Below, piece after piece: positions 9,797 to 18,560 of a DNA stretch of 64,000 nt (the stretch's first letter is position 1; every line of letters begins with the position of its first letter). This stretch comes from Flagellimonas okinawensis (GTDB taxonomy: Bacteria; Bacteroidota; Bacteroidia; Flavobacteriales; Flavobacteriaceae). The notes under the pieces were generated by a model. It was not told where the DNA came from. It saw nothing but the letters and a program-made list of their open reading frames with translations, and made no database searches. The stretch spans positions 1 to 64,000 of the forward strand of contig NZ_JARFVA010000010.1 in the NCBI RefSeq assembly GCF_029194005.1, written 5' to 3'. Made by a program: the position numbers and the translations under genes.

Positions 9797-12250
9797 ATGA
9801 GAATTAAGGCACTTTTTTGTTTGCTCCCCATTTTTATCCTATCCTGTACAAAAGAGGTAAAGACCACCGACTCCCTTTTGGAACATTTGCCCCCCGACCC
9901 TGCACTCGTTCTTAAAATTAACAACCTGACCAATTTTAAAAGTGAACTAAAGAACAATTCACTATTAAAAAGTATTGAAGGTTTTTCCCATCTTGACAAC
10001 ATTTCAAGCACTACAGCAGGATTGGATCACCTGTCTACAGATCAAACCTGTATTCTTGCGTTTTATGAAGTTGGCAAGGACAATTACGACTATGTTTTGG
10101 TCGCCAAAAACAGCCCAGGCCTTTTTTCAGTGGACAGTGTAACGAACAAAACCGTGGAAACACTAACCTATGAAGGAGCAACCATTACCAAATATAATCT
10201 TGATGGTCTTGAGGTGCATAGTTTACAAAAGAACAAGGAGGTACTGCTAAGTTCATCCATAATGCTCATGGAAAACCTTATACGGACCAGCAAAAACTCG
10301 GTGATAGACCCCACCTTAAAAAAACTATACGACGCAAGTTCATCCGATAAATCCGCTACTTTTTTTATAAATCCATCCAATAATATTTCCATTCTTGCTC
10401 TAAAAGAAGAAAACACGGAACAAGAACCTTTCTCGTCTTGGGTTTCATTGGATTTTACAGCCAATTCGGACGAGGTAAATCTTAACGGTGTGGCCATGGC
10501 GCCTGATTCCACCAAATCTTTTATCAATTTATTCAAGGACACCAATCCTTTGATCAACAAAACGCCATCTTATGCGCCATTGAATGCCCAGGCCATTCTT
10601 TCGTATACTTTTGATGATTACCAAAAATTCGCGGCCAACCAAAACACCTATCTGGACCGTGTCAAGAAAACCGATTCACTCTTTAACACGATTGAAGAAG
10701 TGGGGCTGATATACATGAACAATCAAAAAGTGGTTTTACTAAAATCATATGGAACGGAGGGGATTTATGATTATCTGGATAGCCACCAAACTGCTTCAGA
10801 ACAATATCAAGGAAGTGAAATTCTAACATTGGACAAAAAAAACCTTGTAGAGGAAGGCTTTACTCCTTTGATCAAAAACTTTGAGTCCAACTACTGCGCC
10901 CTATTGGAAAACAGTTTTATTTTTTCGCAAGAGAAAGAGGCATTACAGACCATAATCAGTAATCATAAAAGTTCATCCTCCTTTGAGTCCGACCAAGGAT
11001 TTATTACTGCAGAGTCTTCACTTGCCAACGAATCCAGCATGCTGTTTGTCTCCAAGGCATCAGGAATAGATTTTTTAGCGGAACAAGAACTGGTTGCCGA
11101 AGTTTCCAAAGACATCGAAGAAAAAGACCTCTCAGACCAAGTATTTGCGTCACAGATTGTAATGGACAACGGTTTTGGACACTTTAATTTATTGGCCTCA
11201 AAAATTGAAAAGAACCAGGAACGTAATACGGTGTCCCCCCTATTTACATTGGAATTGAACACCGATCTTGCCACCGACCCCCAGTTTGTCAAAAACCACA
11301 GGACCAAACAACATGAAATTGTGGTTCAGGACCAAAACAATGTACTCTATTTAATTTCCACTGATGGAAAAGTACTTTGGACAAAAGAACTGGAAGGCAG
11401 GATACAAGGGGATATTATACAGGTAGACATTTATAAAAATGGAAAACTACAGCTAGCTTTTACCACCAACAACCAATTTATAGTGCTTGATCGCAATGGT
11501 GAAGACGTACCTCCATTTAAAATAGACTATGAGGGCGGCAACCTTAACCCATTGGCAGTTTTTGATTATGATGGAAGTAGGAACTATCGCTTTGTTGTAA
11601 CCCAGGGTCAAAATGTATACATGTACAACAACCAAGCTAAAATTGTAAATGGCTTTACGTTTAAAAAAGCACCTGGCAATATTTTGGGAGCACCCAAACA
11701 TTTTAGGGTTGGCAATAAGGATTATCTTGTCTTTAAACAGGACAATAGCACTTTGCGGATTTTACACAGGGTGGGCAGCGACCGAATCAAAGTTTCCGAA
11801 AAAATTGACTTTTCGAACAACGAAGTCTTTTTGTACAAGGATAAATTTTCGGTCACCAATAAAACCGGGGTGCTCCATCAAATTGATACCAATGGCAAAC
11901 TGGTAGCAACCAATTTTAACCTGAATCCAGACCATGGATTCTATGCCACAAGCAATACCTTGGTTTTTATGGATGACAATATTTTGAGCATTAAAGGCAA
12001 AAAGGTAGAATTGGAACTTGGCGTGTATTCAAAACCCAAAATATTTTACATCTACGATAAAATATATGTGGCTGTTACCGACATCCAAAACCATAAAATC
12101 TATTTGTACGATAGTCAAGCAGAGCCAATTCCAAACTTCCCTGTTTTTGGCAGCTCTTTGATCGATCTAACGGATATGGACAATGACAGAAAACTGGAAT
12201 TGGTTGCCAAAGACCAAGACAACTCACTGATTGTTTATAAGATAAATTAA
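9797..12250 (+). CDS. Large lipoprotein with C-terminal propeller-like repeats, function unknown
   Basis: An 817-aa protein. I use the ATG at 9797 (MRIKALFCLLP) rather than the upstream TTG at 9779, because it starts the lipoprotein signal with lipobox ILSC (Cys17) and the TTG lies inside the -7 box. Residues 20-480 are an unrecognised region. From about residue 490 there are repeated units such as LYLISTDGKVLW, FIVLDRNGE and IYLYDSQAEPIPNFP, typical of PQQ/VCBS-like beta-propeller blades. It is probably exported and envelope-anchored. It follows rnhB, a synteny I recall from other Flavobacteriia, but no function is known to me. Confidence 0.7.
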   Translation: MRIKALFCLLPIFILSCTKEVKTTDSLLEHLPPDPALVLKINNLTNFKSELKNNSLLKSIEGFSHLDNISSTTAGLDHLSTDQTCILAFYEVGKDNYDYVLVAKNSPGLFSVDSVTNKTVETLTYEGATITKYNLDGLEVHSLQKNKEVLLSSSIMLMENLIRTSKNSVIDPTLKKLYDASSSDKSATFFINPSNNISILALKEENTEQEPFSSWVSLDFTANSDEVNLNGVAMAPDSTKSFINLFKDTNPLINKTPSYAPLNAQAILSYTFDDYQKFAANQNTYLDRVKKTDSLFNTIEEVGLIYMNNQKVVLLKSYGTEGIYDYLDSHQTASEQYQGSEILTLDKKNLVEEGFTPLIKNFESNYCALLENSFIFSQEKEALQTIISNHKSSSSFESDQGFITAESSLANESSMLFVSKASGIDFLAEQELVAEVSKDIEEKDLSDQVFASQIVMDNGFGHFNLLASKIEKNQERNTVSPLFTLELNTDLATDPQFVKNHRTKQHEIVVQDQNNVLYLISTDGKVLWTKELEGRIQGDIIQVDIYKNGKLQLAFTTNNQFIVLDRNGEDVPPFKIDYEGGNLNPLAVFDYDGSRNYRFVVTQGQNVYMYNNQAKIVNGFTFKKAPGNILGAPKHFRVGNKDYLVFKQDNSTLRILHRVGSDRIKVSEKIDFSNNEVFLYKDKFSVTNKTGVLHQIDTNGKLVATNFNLNPDHGFYATSNTLVFMDDNILSIKGKKVELELGVYSKPKIFYIYDKIYVAVTDIQNHKIYLYDSQAEPIPNFPVFGSSLIDLTDMDNDRKLELVAKDQDNSLIVYKIN

Positions 12251-12372
12251 CAACGCACAGCAACGCTACATATACAATAGTTGCTACGATACATACATTT
12301 TTAAAGGGCAAGAGGGCCATGTTTTAGTAGTTTGAACAGAATTTCTATTTCAACAAACTAAAACACTCTACA

Positions 12373-13686
12373 ATGAAAACCTCAAGCAAACTATTCTATT
12401 GTTTGTCCTTTGCCCTATTATTGGGCCATAGCGGTGAGGCACAATTTTTCAAAAAATTGGCCAAAAAAGCCGAAAAGGCAGCTGAACGTACAGTAGAAAG
12501 ACGTGTAGAAAAGGAAACCACAAAAAAAACTGATCAAGCACTCGATAGTATTTTGGAACCAGGGTCGGGTGGCAAACAAGTTCCCGGCAATACTCCAGGA
12601 AACGAAAACATTCCAGGTGCTGAGGGCAACACATCAACTGGTACGCCGGTTTCTACAGGTCCCAAGACCATTGAAGTCTACAGCAAATTCGACTATGTCC
12701 CTGGGGACAAACCCATCTTTTTCGATGATTTCAACGATGATTTCATGGGTGATTTCCCTTCCAAATGGAATACCAATGGATCAGGCGAAATTGTAACACT
12801 AGGAGACATACCAGGAAAATGGTACTCGGTAGCCAATAGAAGCCTTACCATACCCAATTTGGGAAACACACTCCCTGATGATTTCACTCTGGAATTCGAC
12901 CTAAAGGTCACAAACTTGACACGAAATACAGGGTCAGGAGCCATCTTGGGCATATACCTCTCAGAAACCAGTGGGTTGACCACAAATGAAAACCATGTGA
13001 AGGCCAATTTAAATTTTTGCCAATACATTCCTATTGGCGTACGTGTGGAAAATGAATTCCGAGGTGACCCTGCCCCTATAGCCAACACTTTACAACAAGA
13101 TTTCAGGGAAATTTATAAAGATGTGGTGCATGTATCCATCGCCGTTAACCAAAATAGATACCGTCTCTGGCTGAATGAAGTTAAAGTTGTGGACCTACCT
13201 CAATTTATCGTAAAACCGGAATTAATCAACCATATCAAATTCTATGTGAACGGTATTGACAGGCAGAAGAAGCAAGAGCAGGTACTCATTAGCAACCTAA
13301 AAATAGCAGAAGGTGGTGTCGACCTCAGAAGAAAATTAATGTCTGAAGGAAAGATTTCCACCAACGGTATTCTCTTCAACTCAGGTTCGGCCGATATATT
13401 ACCTCAATCCATGGGTATTATTCGTCAAATTTCCCAAGTACTGAACCAAGATAGTTCCATAAAACTGAATATCATCGGCCATACAGATTCCGATGGTTCG
13501 GATGAAAGTAACATAACACTTTCCAAAAACCGAGCGGAGGCGGTTAAAAAAGCACTGGTATCCGTTTATGGTATTTCCGCAGAACGTCTAAGTTCAGCGG
13601 GCAAGGGCGAAGCAGAGCCTGTGGCCGATAATAATACTGCGCAAGGCAAAGCACAAAACCGTAGGGTTGAATTCATTAAACTATAA
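12373..13686 (+). CDS. OmpA-family peptidoglycan-binding outer membrane protein
   Basis: A 437-aa secreted protein with a signal peptide (about 1-24, GEAQ). A charged Lys/Glu/Arg coiled-coil-like stretch (25-65) is followed by a Gly/Pro-rich linker, a LamG-like beta-sandwich region (about 115-310, DFTLEFDLKV), and a C-terminal OmpA domain (about 325-437). The OmpA domain carries GHTDSDGSDESN, LSKNRAEAV and NRRVEF, the residues that bind diaminopimelate in peptidoglycan. It probably tethers the envelope. It is followed after 17 bp by a second exported protein, likely one operon. Confidence 0.9.
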   Translation: MKTSSKLFYCLSFALLLGHSGEAQFFKKLAKKAEKAAERTVERRVEKETTKKTDQALDSILEPGSGGKQVPGNTPGNENIPGAEGNTSTGTPVSTGPKTIEVYSKFDYVPGDKPIFFDDFNDDFMGDFPSKWNTNGSGEIVTLGDIPGKWYSVANRSLTIPNLGNTLPDDFTLEFDLKVTNLTRNTGSGAILGIYLSETSGLTTNENHVKANLNFCQYIPIGVRVENEFRGDPAPIANTLQQDFREIYKDVVHVSIAVNQNRYRLWLNEVKVVDLPQFIVKPELINHIKFYVNGIDRQKKQEQVLISNLKIAEGGVDLRRKLMSEGKISTNGILFNSGSADILPQSMGIIRQISQVLNQDSSIKLNIIGHTDSDGSDESNITLSKNRAEAVKKALVSVYGISAERLSSAGKGEAEPVADNNTAQGKAQNRRVEFIKL

Positions 13687-13703
13687 CAAAAGAACACACA
13701 AAC

Positions 13704-14396
13704 ATGAAAAAGTATTTCCTTTTACTTGTTTTGTCCGTGCTGGCAATTCAAGTTTCCAAAGCCCAAACAAACTGTAGCGACTATTATCCTTTGGTCGATG
13801 GTGCCAGTCTACAATATACCAACTACGATAAAAAAGGGAAGGAAGATGGACAGATAAACTACAAGGTCGCCAATGTACAAAATAATGGAAGTGGCACCTC
13901 TGCTACCATGCTGATGGAAATGGTGGACCAAAAAGGCAACACCTACACTTCCGATTACGATATCGCCTGCGACGGCAATGTGGTGAAAATTGATTTTAAG
14001 TCCCTAATGAATGAACAAATGCTCAGCCAAATGGGCGATGTGGAAGTGGATATCTCTGGGACCGATGTGGAATTGCCCAACAACCTTTCCGTAGGACAGG
14101 AACTTCCGGATGCCAACATCTCATTAAAAATGAAAATGGGAGGAGCCATTAATATGAACACCAACGTGGAGACAATTAACCGTAAGGTGGAAAAACAAGA
14201 AAGCGTCACCACACCGGCCGGCACTTTTGACTGCTATGTGATTTATAGTGAAACTAAGACCAAAATGATGATGGCTAACCAAACATTCCCCTCACGCACA
14301 TGGTTGGCAGAAGGTATTGGAATGGTAAAACAGGAATCCTACAACAAAAAAGGTAAATTGATGGGAAGTATGGTGTTGACTCAGTTCAGTAAATGA
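13704..14396 (+). CDS. Exported protein of the DUF3108-like/TapB type
   Basis: A 230-aa protein with a signal peptide cleaved near SKAQ. It begins with YYPLVDGASLQYTNYD and contains a later TPAGTFDCYVIYSET block, the pattern I associate with the DUF3108-like (TapB) beta-rich family in Bacteroidota. No catalytic motif is visible. It shares a probable operon with the OmpA-family gene and ends at a strong bidirectional terminator. The family call is from memory of the pattern and would need a profile search. Confidence 0.6.
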   Translation: MKKYFLLLVLSVLAIQVSKAQTNCSDYYPLVDGASLQYTNYDKKGKEDGQINYKVANVQNNGSGTSATMLMEMVDQKGNTYTSDYDIACDGNVVKIDFKSLMNEQMLSQMGDVEVDISGTDVELPNNLSVGQELPDANISLKMKMGGAINMNTNVETINRKVEKQESVTTPAGTFDCYVIYSETKTKMMMANQTFPSRTWLAEGIGMVKQESYNKKGKLMGSMVLTQFSK

Positions 14397-14414
14397 TTCA
14401 CCCTTCAAAACTTA

Positions 14415-14447
14415 AATAAAAACCGAGGTCTAACCTCGGTTTTTTTA
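14415..14447. terminator. Bidirectional intrinsic terminator
   Basis: Stem AACCGAGGT (14421-14429) / ACCTCGGTT (14433-14441) with a 3-nt loop, flanked by A-rich and T-rich runs on both sides. It serves the converging genes that end at 14396 and 14445, and overlaps the last codon of the latter. Confidence 0.9.
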
Positions 14448-15131
14448 TTCATTCTTGTCCTTAAACAAGGGCGAGATCATAATATGGGCCTTATGTGTCC
14501 CAGGATTCATGATCCACGGATGATTAGAGCCCAAAGGCTTTTCGGGTAGCCCGGTAGAAGCTGCTGTGGCAAAGGGTAGATAAACCACATATCGGTAATG
14601 TGCTCCCTCGACTTCATGGGTCTCGGGGTTGTATTGATCACTTTCTCCATAATAGATATGCAAGGTTGCCCCTGGTTTCCCCATATCAAGTTTTCCCGAT
14701 TTCGCCTCTTCTTCACGAATATCAAAAATCTCCGGACCAGTTTTACCTTCGGCTCTCAATTCTCTCCCCCTGGCCATAAAAGGTTCTAAACTTTTATGGT
14801 AGCAAGCTGCATTAAACCCTGATTGTTGTGGATTATCGGCAAGGACAATGAATTCATTATCCCCTTCCCTTAATGTAACAAACTCACCTGCCATATTATA
14901 GCCGATCACCTTGCAGCCATCTCTACTTTCTGCCGGCGCGGCCATTAAAGATGCTGCGACCAAGGCTTCATCGGAGTCAATGGTAACATAATTGGTTTCG
15001 GTTTGATTAGCTGTATTGCTCTCTACGGCTTCAGAAACAGTGGAACCATCTTGTTCTTTTTTGCTTTCACCCGAATTCTTGCAGGAAATCAAAACCCCTG
15101 CAAAGACAATAATTAAGAGAAGTTGTTTCAT
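14445..15131 (-). CDS. Lipoprotein of unknown function
   Basis: A 228-aa protein with lipobox VLISC (Cys17) followed by a Ser/Glu/Thr-rich linker (18-48). The conserved-looking globular part contains DGCKVIGYNMAGE, a GATLHIYYGESD stretch and PWIMNPGTHKAHIMISP near the C terminus. I do not recognise the family. It is probably an outer membrane or periplasmic lipoprotein. It is monocistronic and converges on the OmpA operon. Confidence 0.65.
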   Translation of the reverse strand: MKQLLLIIVFAGVLISCKNSGESKKEQDGSTVSEAVESNTANQTETNYVTIDSDEALVAASLMAAPAESRDGCKVIGYNMAGEFVTLREGDNEFIVLADNPQQSGFNAACYHKSLEPFMARGRELRAEGKTGPEIFDIREEEAKSGKLDMGKPGATLHIYYGESDQYNPETHEVEGAHYRYVVYLPFATAASTGLPEKPLGSNHPWIMNPGTHKAHIMISPLFKDKNE

Positions 15132-15464
15132 GGTATATTGAATTTAGTTACCGGCCATATGATGGGAATCAACTCAAAAGAAAATGATATTTCCAATTTG
15201 ATCCAAAATACAACCAATATGTGTACGAAGTAAGTTAAGAATTTTTAGGACAATCCCATTTGAGGCTGCAGGATGCCCCCGCATATTTCTCCAAACTAAT
15301 TCAACTGAAGGAAAACAAATTGTTTGTTCCCAACAATTCCTTCATTTTTTGAGATTCTGAAAAGAATATAAGCCAATTACAAAAGTGCCAACAAGGAAGA
15401 CATTTCATATCTTAGAGAAGTAATACTTAATCGTTAGACTGAAAAAATAGTATTACATGGCAAG
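15132..15464. promoter_or_regulatory. Intergenic region with an inverted repeat next to the DUF3667 start
   Basis: This 333-bp divergent gap holds no gene I can support. GTAATACT (15420-15427) and AGTATTAC (15449-15456) form a perfect 8-bp inverted repeat with a 21-bp spacer, ending 8 bp before the DUF3667 ATG. This is a good place for an operator. No exact TAnnTTTG box was found. Confidence 0.4.
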
Positions 15465-16187
15465 ATGAAATGTAAAAATTGCAATAAAGTTGTTGGAGAA
15501 ACGCATTCATATTGTCCGCACTGTGGTCAGAAAATGGGCCTGGGTAGATTAAATTTCAAGCAACTGCTAAAGGACCTATGGGTTTCTCTCACCAATACCG
15601 ATCAAGGAATACTTCGCTTGATTAAACATCTGACGTACAGACCGGGCAAAGTGGCTCGGGAGTATGTTTCAGGTAGGCGAAAGAGCTATTTTAATCCGTT
15701 CAACTATTTACTGCTTACAGTAGCGATAGCACTATATTTTATTTTGCAGTTTGAGACTGTCGCACTTGATTATTCTAAAATAGAGCCGGATAATAAAGAG
15801 CTTTTACAATTTGCTTTCAAGTACTTTAATATTTTTATACTGCTAATGTGGCCAATCCATGGCTCCCTAATCTGGTTGTTTTTTCGGAGGCGTCAAACCA
15901 ATTATGTTGAAAATCTGGCTTTGACCGCTTATTTGAGTGGGCAAACCATGCTTTATTATATTTTGGCCTTAGCGCTCTTTACAATCTTCCCCTCATTACT
16001 AGGTCCACTTGGCACAATAATCGGGTTGTTGATAAGCATTTGGTATACCATCGCAATCCTGCAATTTTATCAGACCAAATCGTTCTGGAGTATTTTAAAA
16101 ATCGTATTCATTATTACTCTCACCAACATCATATCCCAAGGAATAATATATTCAACATTTCATATATACAGAACATTGGATATTTGA
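15465..16187 (+). CDS. DUF3667 family zinc-ribbon membrane protein
   Basis: A 240-aa protein. The N-terminal zinc ribbon has CKNC (residues 3-6) and CPHCGQ (18-23). A Bacteroidota-typical YRPGKVAREYVSGRRKSYFNPF block (about 62-83) precedes about five membrane segments. This is the standard layout of DUF3667 proteins, whose function is not known. It stands alone and converges with lipB, 21 bp away. Confidence 0.85.
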   Translation: MKCKNCNKVVGETHSYCPHCGQKMGLGRLNFKQLLKDLWVSLTNTDQGILRLIKHLTYRPGKVAREYVSGRRKSYFNPFNYLLLTVAIALYFILQFETVALDYSKIEPDNKELLQFAFKYFNIFILLMWPIHGSLIWLFFRRRQTNYVENLALTAYLSGQTMLYYILALALFTIFPSLLGPLGTIIGLLISIWYTIAILQFYQTKSFWSILKIVFIITLTNIISQGIIYSTFHIYRTLDI

Positions 16188-16208
16188 ATTGGCCAAATAG
16201 AAGAAAAT

Positions 16209-16925
16209 CTAAACCCCAGCGCCTTCTTTAACCAACTCTGCCTCAAAAAGTGCGGTAAAATGTTTGAGAAGCTTTTCCTTTACTGCTGACATATCCACTT
16301 CTTTTTGGCCCAGTTCAATATTTAAGGAAGTTACGGCCTTATCCTTGATACCACAGGGAATCATCATATCAAAATAACCTAGGTTGGCATTTACGTTAAG
16401 TGCAAAACCGTGCATGGTAACCCAACGGCTAGCCCGCACACCCATGGCGCATATTTTTCGGGCGAAGGGGGTCCCAACATCCAACCAAACCCCGGTCTCG
16501 CCTTTAGACCGCTCAGCCTTTAGACCATACTCAGCTAATGTAAGTATGACCATTTCCTCCAAAAAACGGAGGTATTTGTGAATATCGGTAAAGAAGTTAT
16601 CCAAATCAAGAATGGGATAACCCACAATTTGGCCGGGACCATGATAGGTAATATCACCGCCACGATTGATTTTGTAAAAAGTCGCTCCCTTTTCGGCCAG
16701 CTTTTTTTCGTCTACCAATAAATTATTGATATCGCCACTTTTACCCAAAGTGTACACATGTGGATGTTCCACAAACAAAAAATGATTGGGAGTTTCAAGG
16801 CCGGCATCTTCCCGTCGGTTTTTAACTTTGGTATCCACAATATCCTTGAACAAGGCCTCTTGGTAGTCCCAAGTCTCCTTGTAATCCTTAAAACCTAAAT
16901 CTTGCAGGGCAACTTTCTTGTTCAT
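16209..16925 (-). CDS. lipB: Lipoyl(octanoyl) transferase LipB
   Basis: A 238-aa enzyme that moves the octanoyl group from acyl carrier protein to the lipoyl domains of 2-oxoacid dehydrogenases and GcvH. Visible motifs are the RGGDITYHGPGQ signature (about residues 70-81) and the KICAMGVRASRWVTMHG block with the catalytic Lys/Cys region (about 148-178). I place the start at the ATG 16925, because an upstream TTG would lie in the promoter. Its -7 box is about 5 bp from the ATG, implying a nearly leaderless mRNA. Confidence 0.96.
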   Translation of the reverse strand: MNKKVALQDLGFKDYKETWDYQEALFKDIVDTKVKNRREDAGLETPNHFLFVEHPHVYTLGKSGDINNLLVDEKKLAEKGATFYKINRGGDITYHGPGQIVGYPILDLDNFFTDIHKYLRFLEEMVILTLAEYGLKAERSKGETGVWLDVGTPFARKICAMGVRASRWVTMHGFALNVNANLGYFDMMIPCGIKDKAVTSLNIELGQKEVDMSAVKEKLLKHFTALFEAELVKEGAGV

Positions 16926-16929
16926 GCCA

Positions 16930-16937
16930 CAAAGATA
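16930..16937 (-). promoter_or_regulatory. -7 box of lipB
   Basis: TATCTTTG on the minus strand matches TAnnTTTG, ending 5 bp before the ATG. The -33 position reads only TTTC. It lies in the 32-bp gap after the upstream lipoprotein gene. Confidence 0.55.
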
Positions 16938-16957
16938 CAAAGCGCAATGATGAGAAA

Positions 16958-17695
16958 CTATTTCTCCAGTTCCACTTCTAAATCGAGTACTGATGGGTTT
17001 TTCATCATTTCCAAAAAATCGACATCATAGATCAAAGATTTACCATCTTGACTAAATGTTGCTTCACTTGCTGTTGTGGACTTTATCTTTTTTGGAAAGT
17101 GGTATTTCAGCGTGTAGGTTGACCCAGAAAGAAACATTTCCGCACCTTGCAAGCTATCCAACTGCTGTTGAAACAAAGCTTGATCTAGAATTCTGGCAGT
17201 ACGGGTAAATTTATTTTTTTTAAAGGTATAATTCACCTCGGTGGCTTGATCTGCTGTCTTCATAGGGCCCTGTTGCTGACTGGCCTTCCCTCCCATGGAA
17301 CTGGCATCTTGGAATGCAGTAAAAGCATCATTCACCTCGTTGACGTTTTTAAACTCACTAAAAAGATTGAACATCATGGTTTTCTCTTCAGGATTCATCA
17401 CCATTCTCATATTAAAGGGCTCGAGCTTTTTTAGTTTCTCTTGCTCCTCAAGGGGTAATTGTGAAATACTGTCCTTTTTCTCTTCCAAAAAATCTTTGAA
17501 CGATATAATGGAATCTATGGGCTCTTCATTCGTTTTGGCCATTTCGTCCCCCGCCATGTCCATCATCTCGGAACCATCAAAATTGATGGACAACTTTCCA
17601 GACCCATCTTCATTTAAATGGATTTCTTCAGTGAAATTACATGATGCGACCAAAAATATAATTACAGCAATGAATGCAAATTGTAATTTTTTCAT
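16958..17695 (-). CDS. Lipoprotein, possibly LppM-like
   Basis: A 245-aa lipoprotein (lipobox LVASC, Cys19). The mature start reads EEIHLNEDGSGKLSINFDGS, an amphipathic beta pattern like that of LppM-type lipoproteins. The middle is Met/Glu-rich and helical. The C terminus (FSQDGKSLIYDVDFLEMM) looks beta-rich. There are no catalytic motifs. It is directly upstream of lipB on the same strand with a 32-bp gap. The LppM link is a weak guess. Confidence 0.6.
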   Translation of the reverse strand: MKKLQFAFIAVIIFLVASCNFTEEIHLNEDGSGKLSINFDGSEMMDMAGDEMAKTNEEPIDSIISFKDFLEEKKDSISQLPLEEQEKLKKLEPFNMRMVMNPEEKTMMFNLFSEFKNVNEVNDAFTAFQDASSMGGKASQQQGPMKTADQATEVNYTFKKNKFTRTARILDQALFQQQLDSLQGAEMFLSGSTYTLKYHFPKKIKSTTASEATFSQDGKSLIYDVDFLEMMKNPSVLDLEVELEK

Positions 17696-17882
17696 GATGT
17701 AGTGCTTATGGTTAGTGTGCTATATTTTAATATAGTAGATAACGGCGTTAAAAGTACCATAATCTGTACTTATCCACAACGCGACAAGCTTATTTTGGAC
17801 GAATGGTGCGAGCATCATCATAAAAACGGCTTTTTTACGTTATATTGATTCACTAACACACTATAAATCAAACACCAACCTC

Positions 17883-18305
17883 ATGAAAACCTCAAAACTA
17901 CTTTTAGTTTTATCCATCCTATTTTTAGCTTCCTGTAGCTCCGATGACAACAATCCCGAGCCTGAGCTTTCCCCTGAAGAATTGCTTGTTGGCAAGTGGT
18001 ATTTAACCAATGCCACCTCCTATGGGTCCGAGGTCAATTTGGAAGACTGTCAACTGTTTTCGTTTATAGAGTTTTTAAATGAAGAAGATATTTTAACGGA
18101 ATGGTATGAATCGAACTGCAGCTCTAGTGGCCTTAAAACAGTAACCTATACGTTTCAATCCAATCCAACAGGCATTTCTATTTCCGGGGATACCGGTTTT
18201 TACATGAATCCCGATTACGAAATTTTAAAGCTTACCAGCACGGAATTGATTTTACGAACATTTGATGCTTCCCAAACCACCTTAATCTGGGAACGCGAAG
18301 ATTAA
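17883..18305 (+). CDS. Lipocalin-like lipoprotein
   Basis: A 140-aa lipoprotein with lipobox LASC (Cys18) and an Asp/Asn/Pro-rich linker. The lipocalin-like signature LLVGKWYL (about residues 34-42) is followed by alternating beta strands, ending in LILRTFD and LIWERED. This fits the short lipocalin-like domain common in Bacteroidota lipoproteins. The ligand is unknown. It converges on the yqaE-like gene through a shared hairpin. Confidence 0.75.
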   Translation: MKTSKLLLVLSILFLASCSSDDNNPEPELSPEELLVGKWYLTNATSYGSEVNLEDCQLFSFIEFLNEEDILTEWYESNCSSSGLKTVTYTFQSNPTGISISGDTGFYMNPDYEILKLTSTELILRTFDASQTTLIWERED

Positions 18306-18323
18306 CCCCATTTAATTGGGGTT
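18304..18323. terminator. Shared hairpin between convergent genes
   Basis: AACCCCA/TGGGGTT, a 7-bp stem with a 6-nt AT loop. It overlaps both the stop of the lipocalin-like gene and the last codons of the small minus-strand gene. There is no long T run, so termination strength is uncertain. Confidence 0.5.
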
Positions 18324-18467
18324 GTTCAAGATGACCAAAGCAGCAATGACGCCAGGCACCCAACCACAAAGGGTCAATAAAAAAACGATAAGAATAGAGC
18401 CACATCCCTTGCCGATTACTGACAATGGGGGAAACAAAATGGCCAATAACACTCTCCAGAAACTCAT
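18312..18467 (-). CDS. YqaE/Pmp3 family small membrane protein
   Basis: A 51-aa gene read directly from the minus strand (ATG 18467-18465, TAA 18314-18312). The product starts MSFWRVLLAILFPPLSVIGK, continues with GCGSILIVFL and ends with CGWVPGVIAALVILNN. The two membrane segments around FPP and the LCGWVPG turn are the UPF0057/Pmp3 signature, a family linked to membrane potential and salt/cold stress. The length matches the family (50-60 aa). Confidence 0.9.
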   Translation of the reverse strand: MSFWRVLLAILFPPLSVIGKGCGSILIVFLLTLCGWVPGVIAALVILNNPN

Positions 18468-18560
18468 TGATTATATGATTTGATTGATGATACTTATAGG
18501 TAGTTAAAATGGCAGTTTTGTTACAGAAAACCACTATTTTTATCCAGAATCGGATACAAC

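Noticed and set aside
12321..12360. AGTAGTTTG strings as a second promoter class (also in repeats B and C)
   Set aside because: They deviate from TAnnTTTG by spacer length; too few and too AT-rich to claim without start-site data.
18232..18534. 100-codon minus-strand open frame
   Set aside because: It is an out-of-frame shadow of the 51-aa YqaE/Pmp3 gene, which is in a different frame of the same strand.
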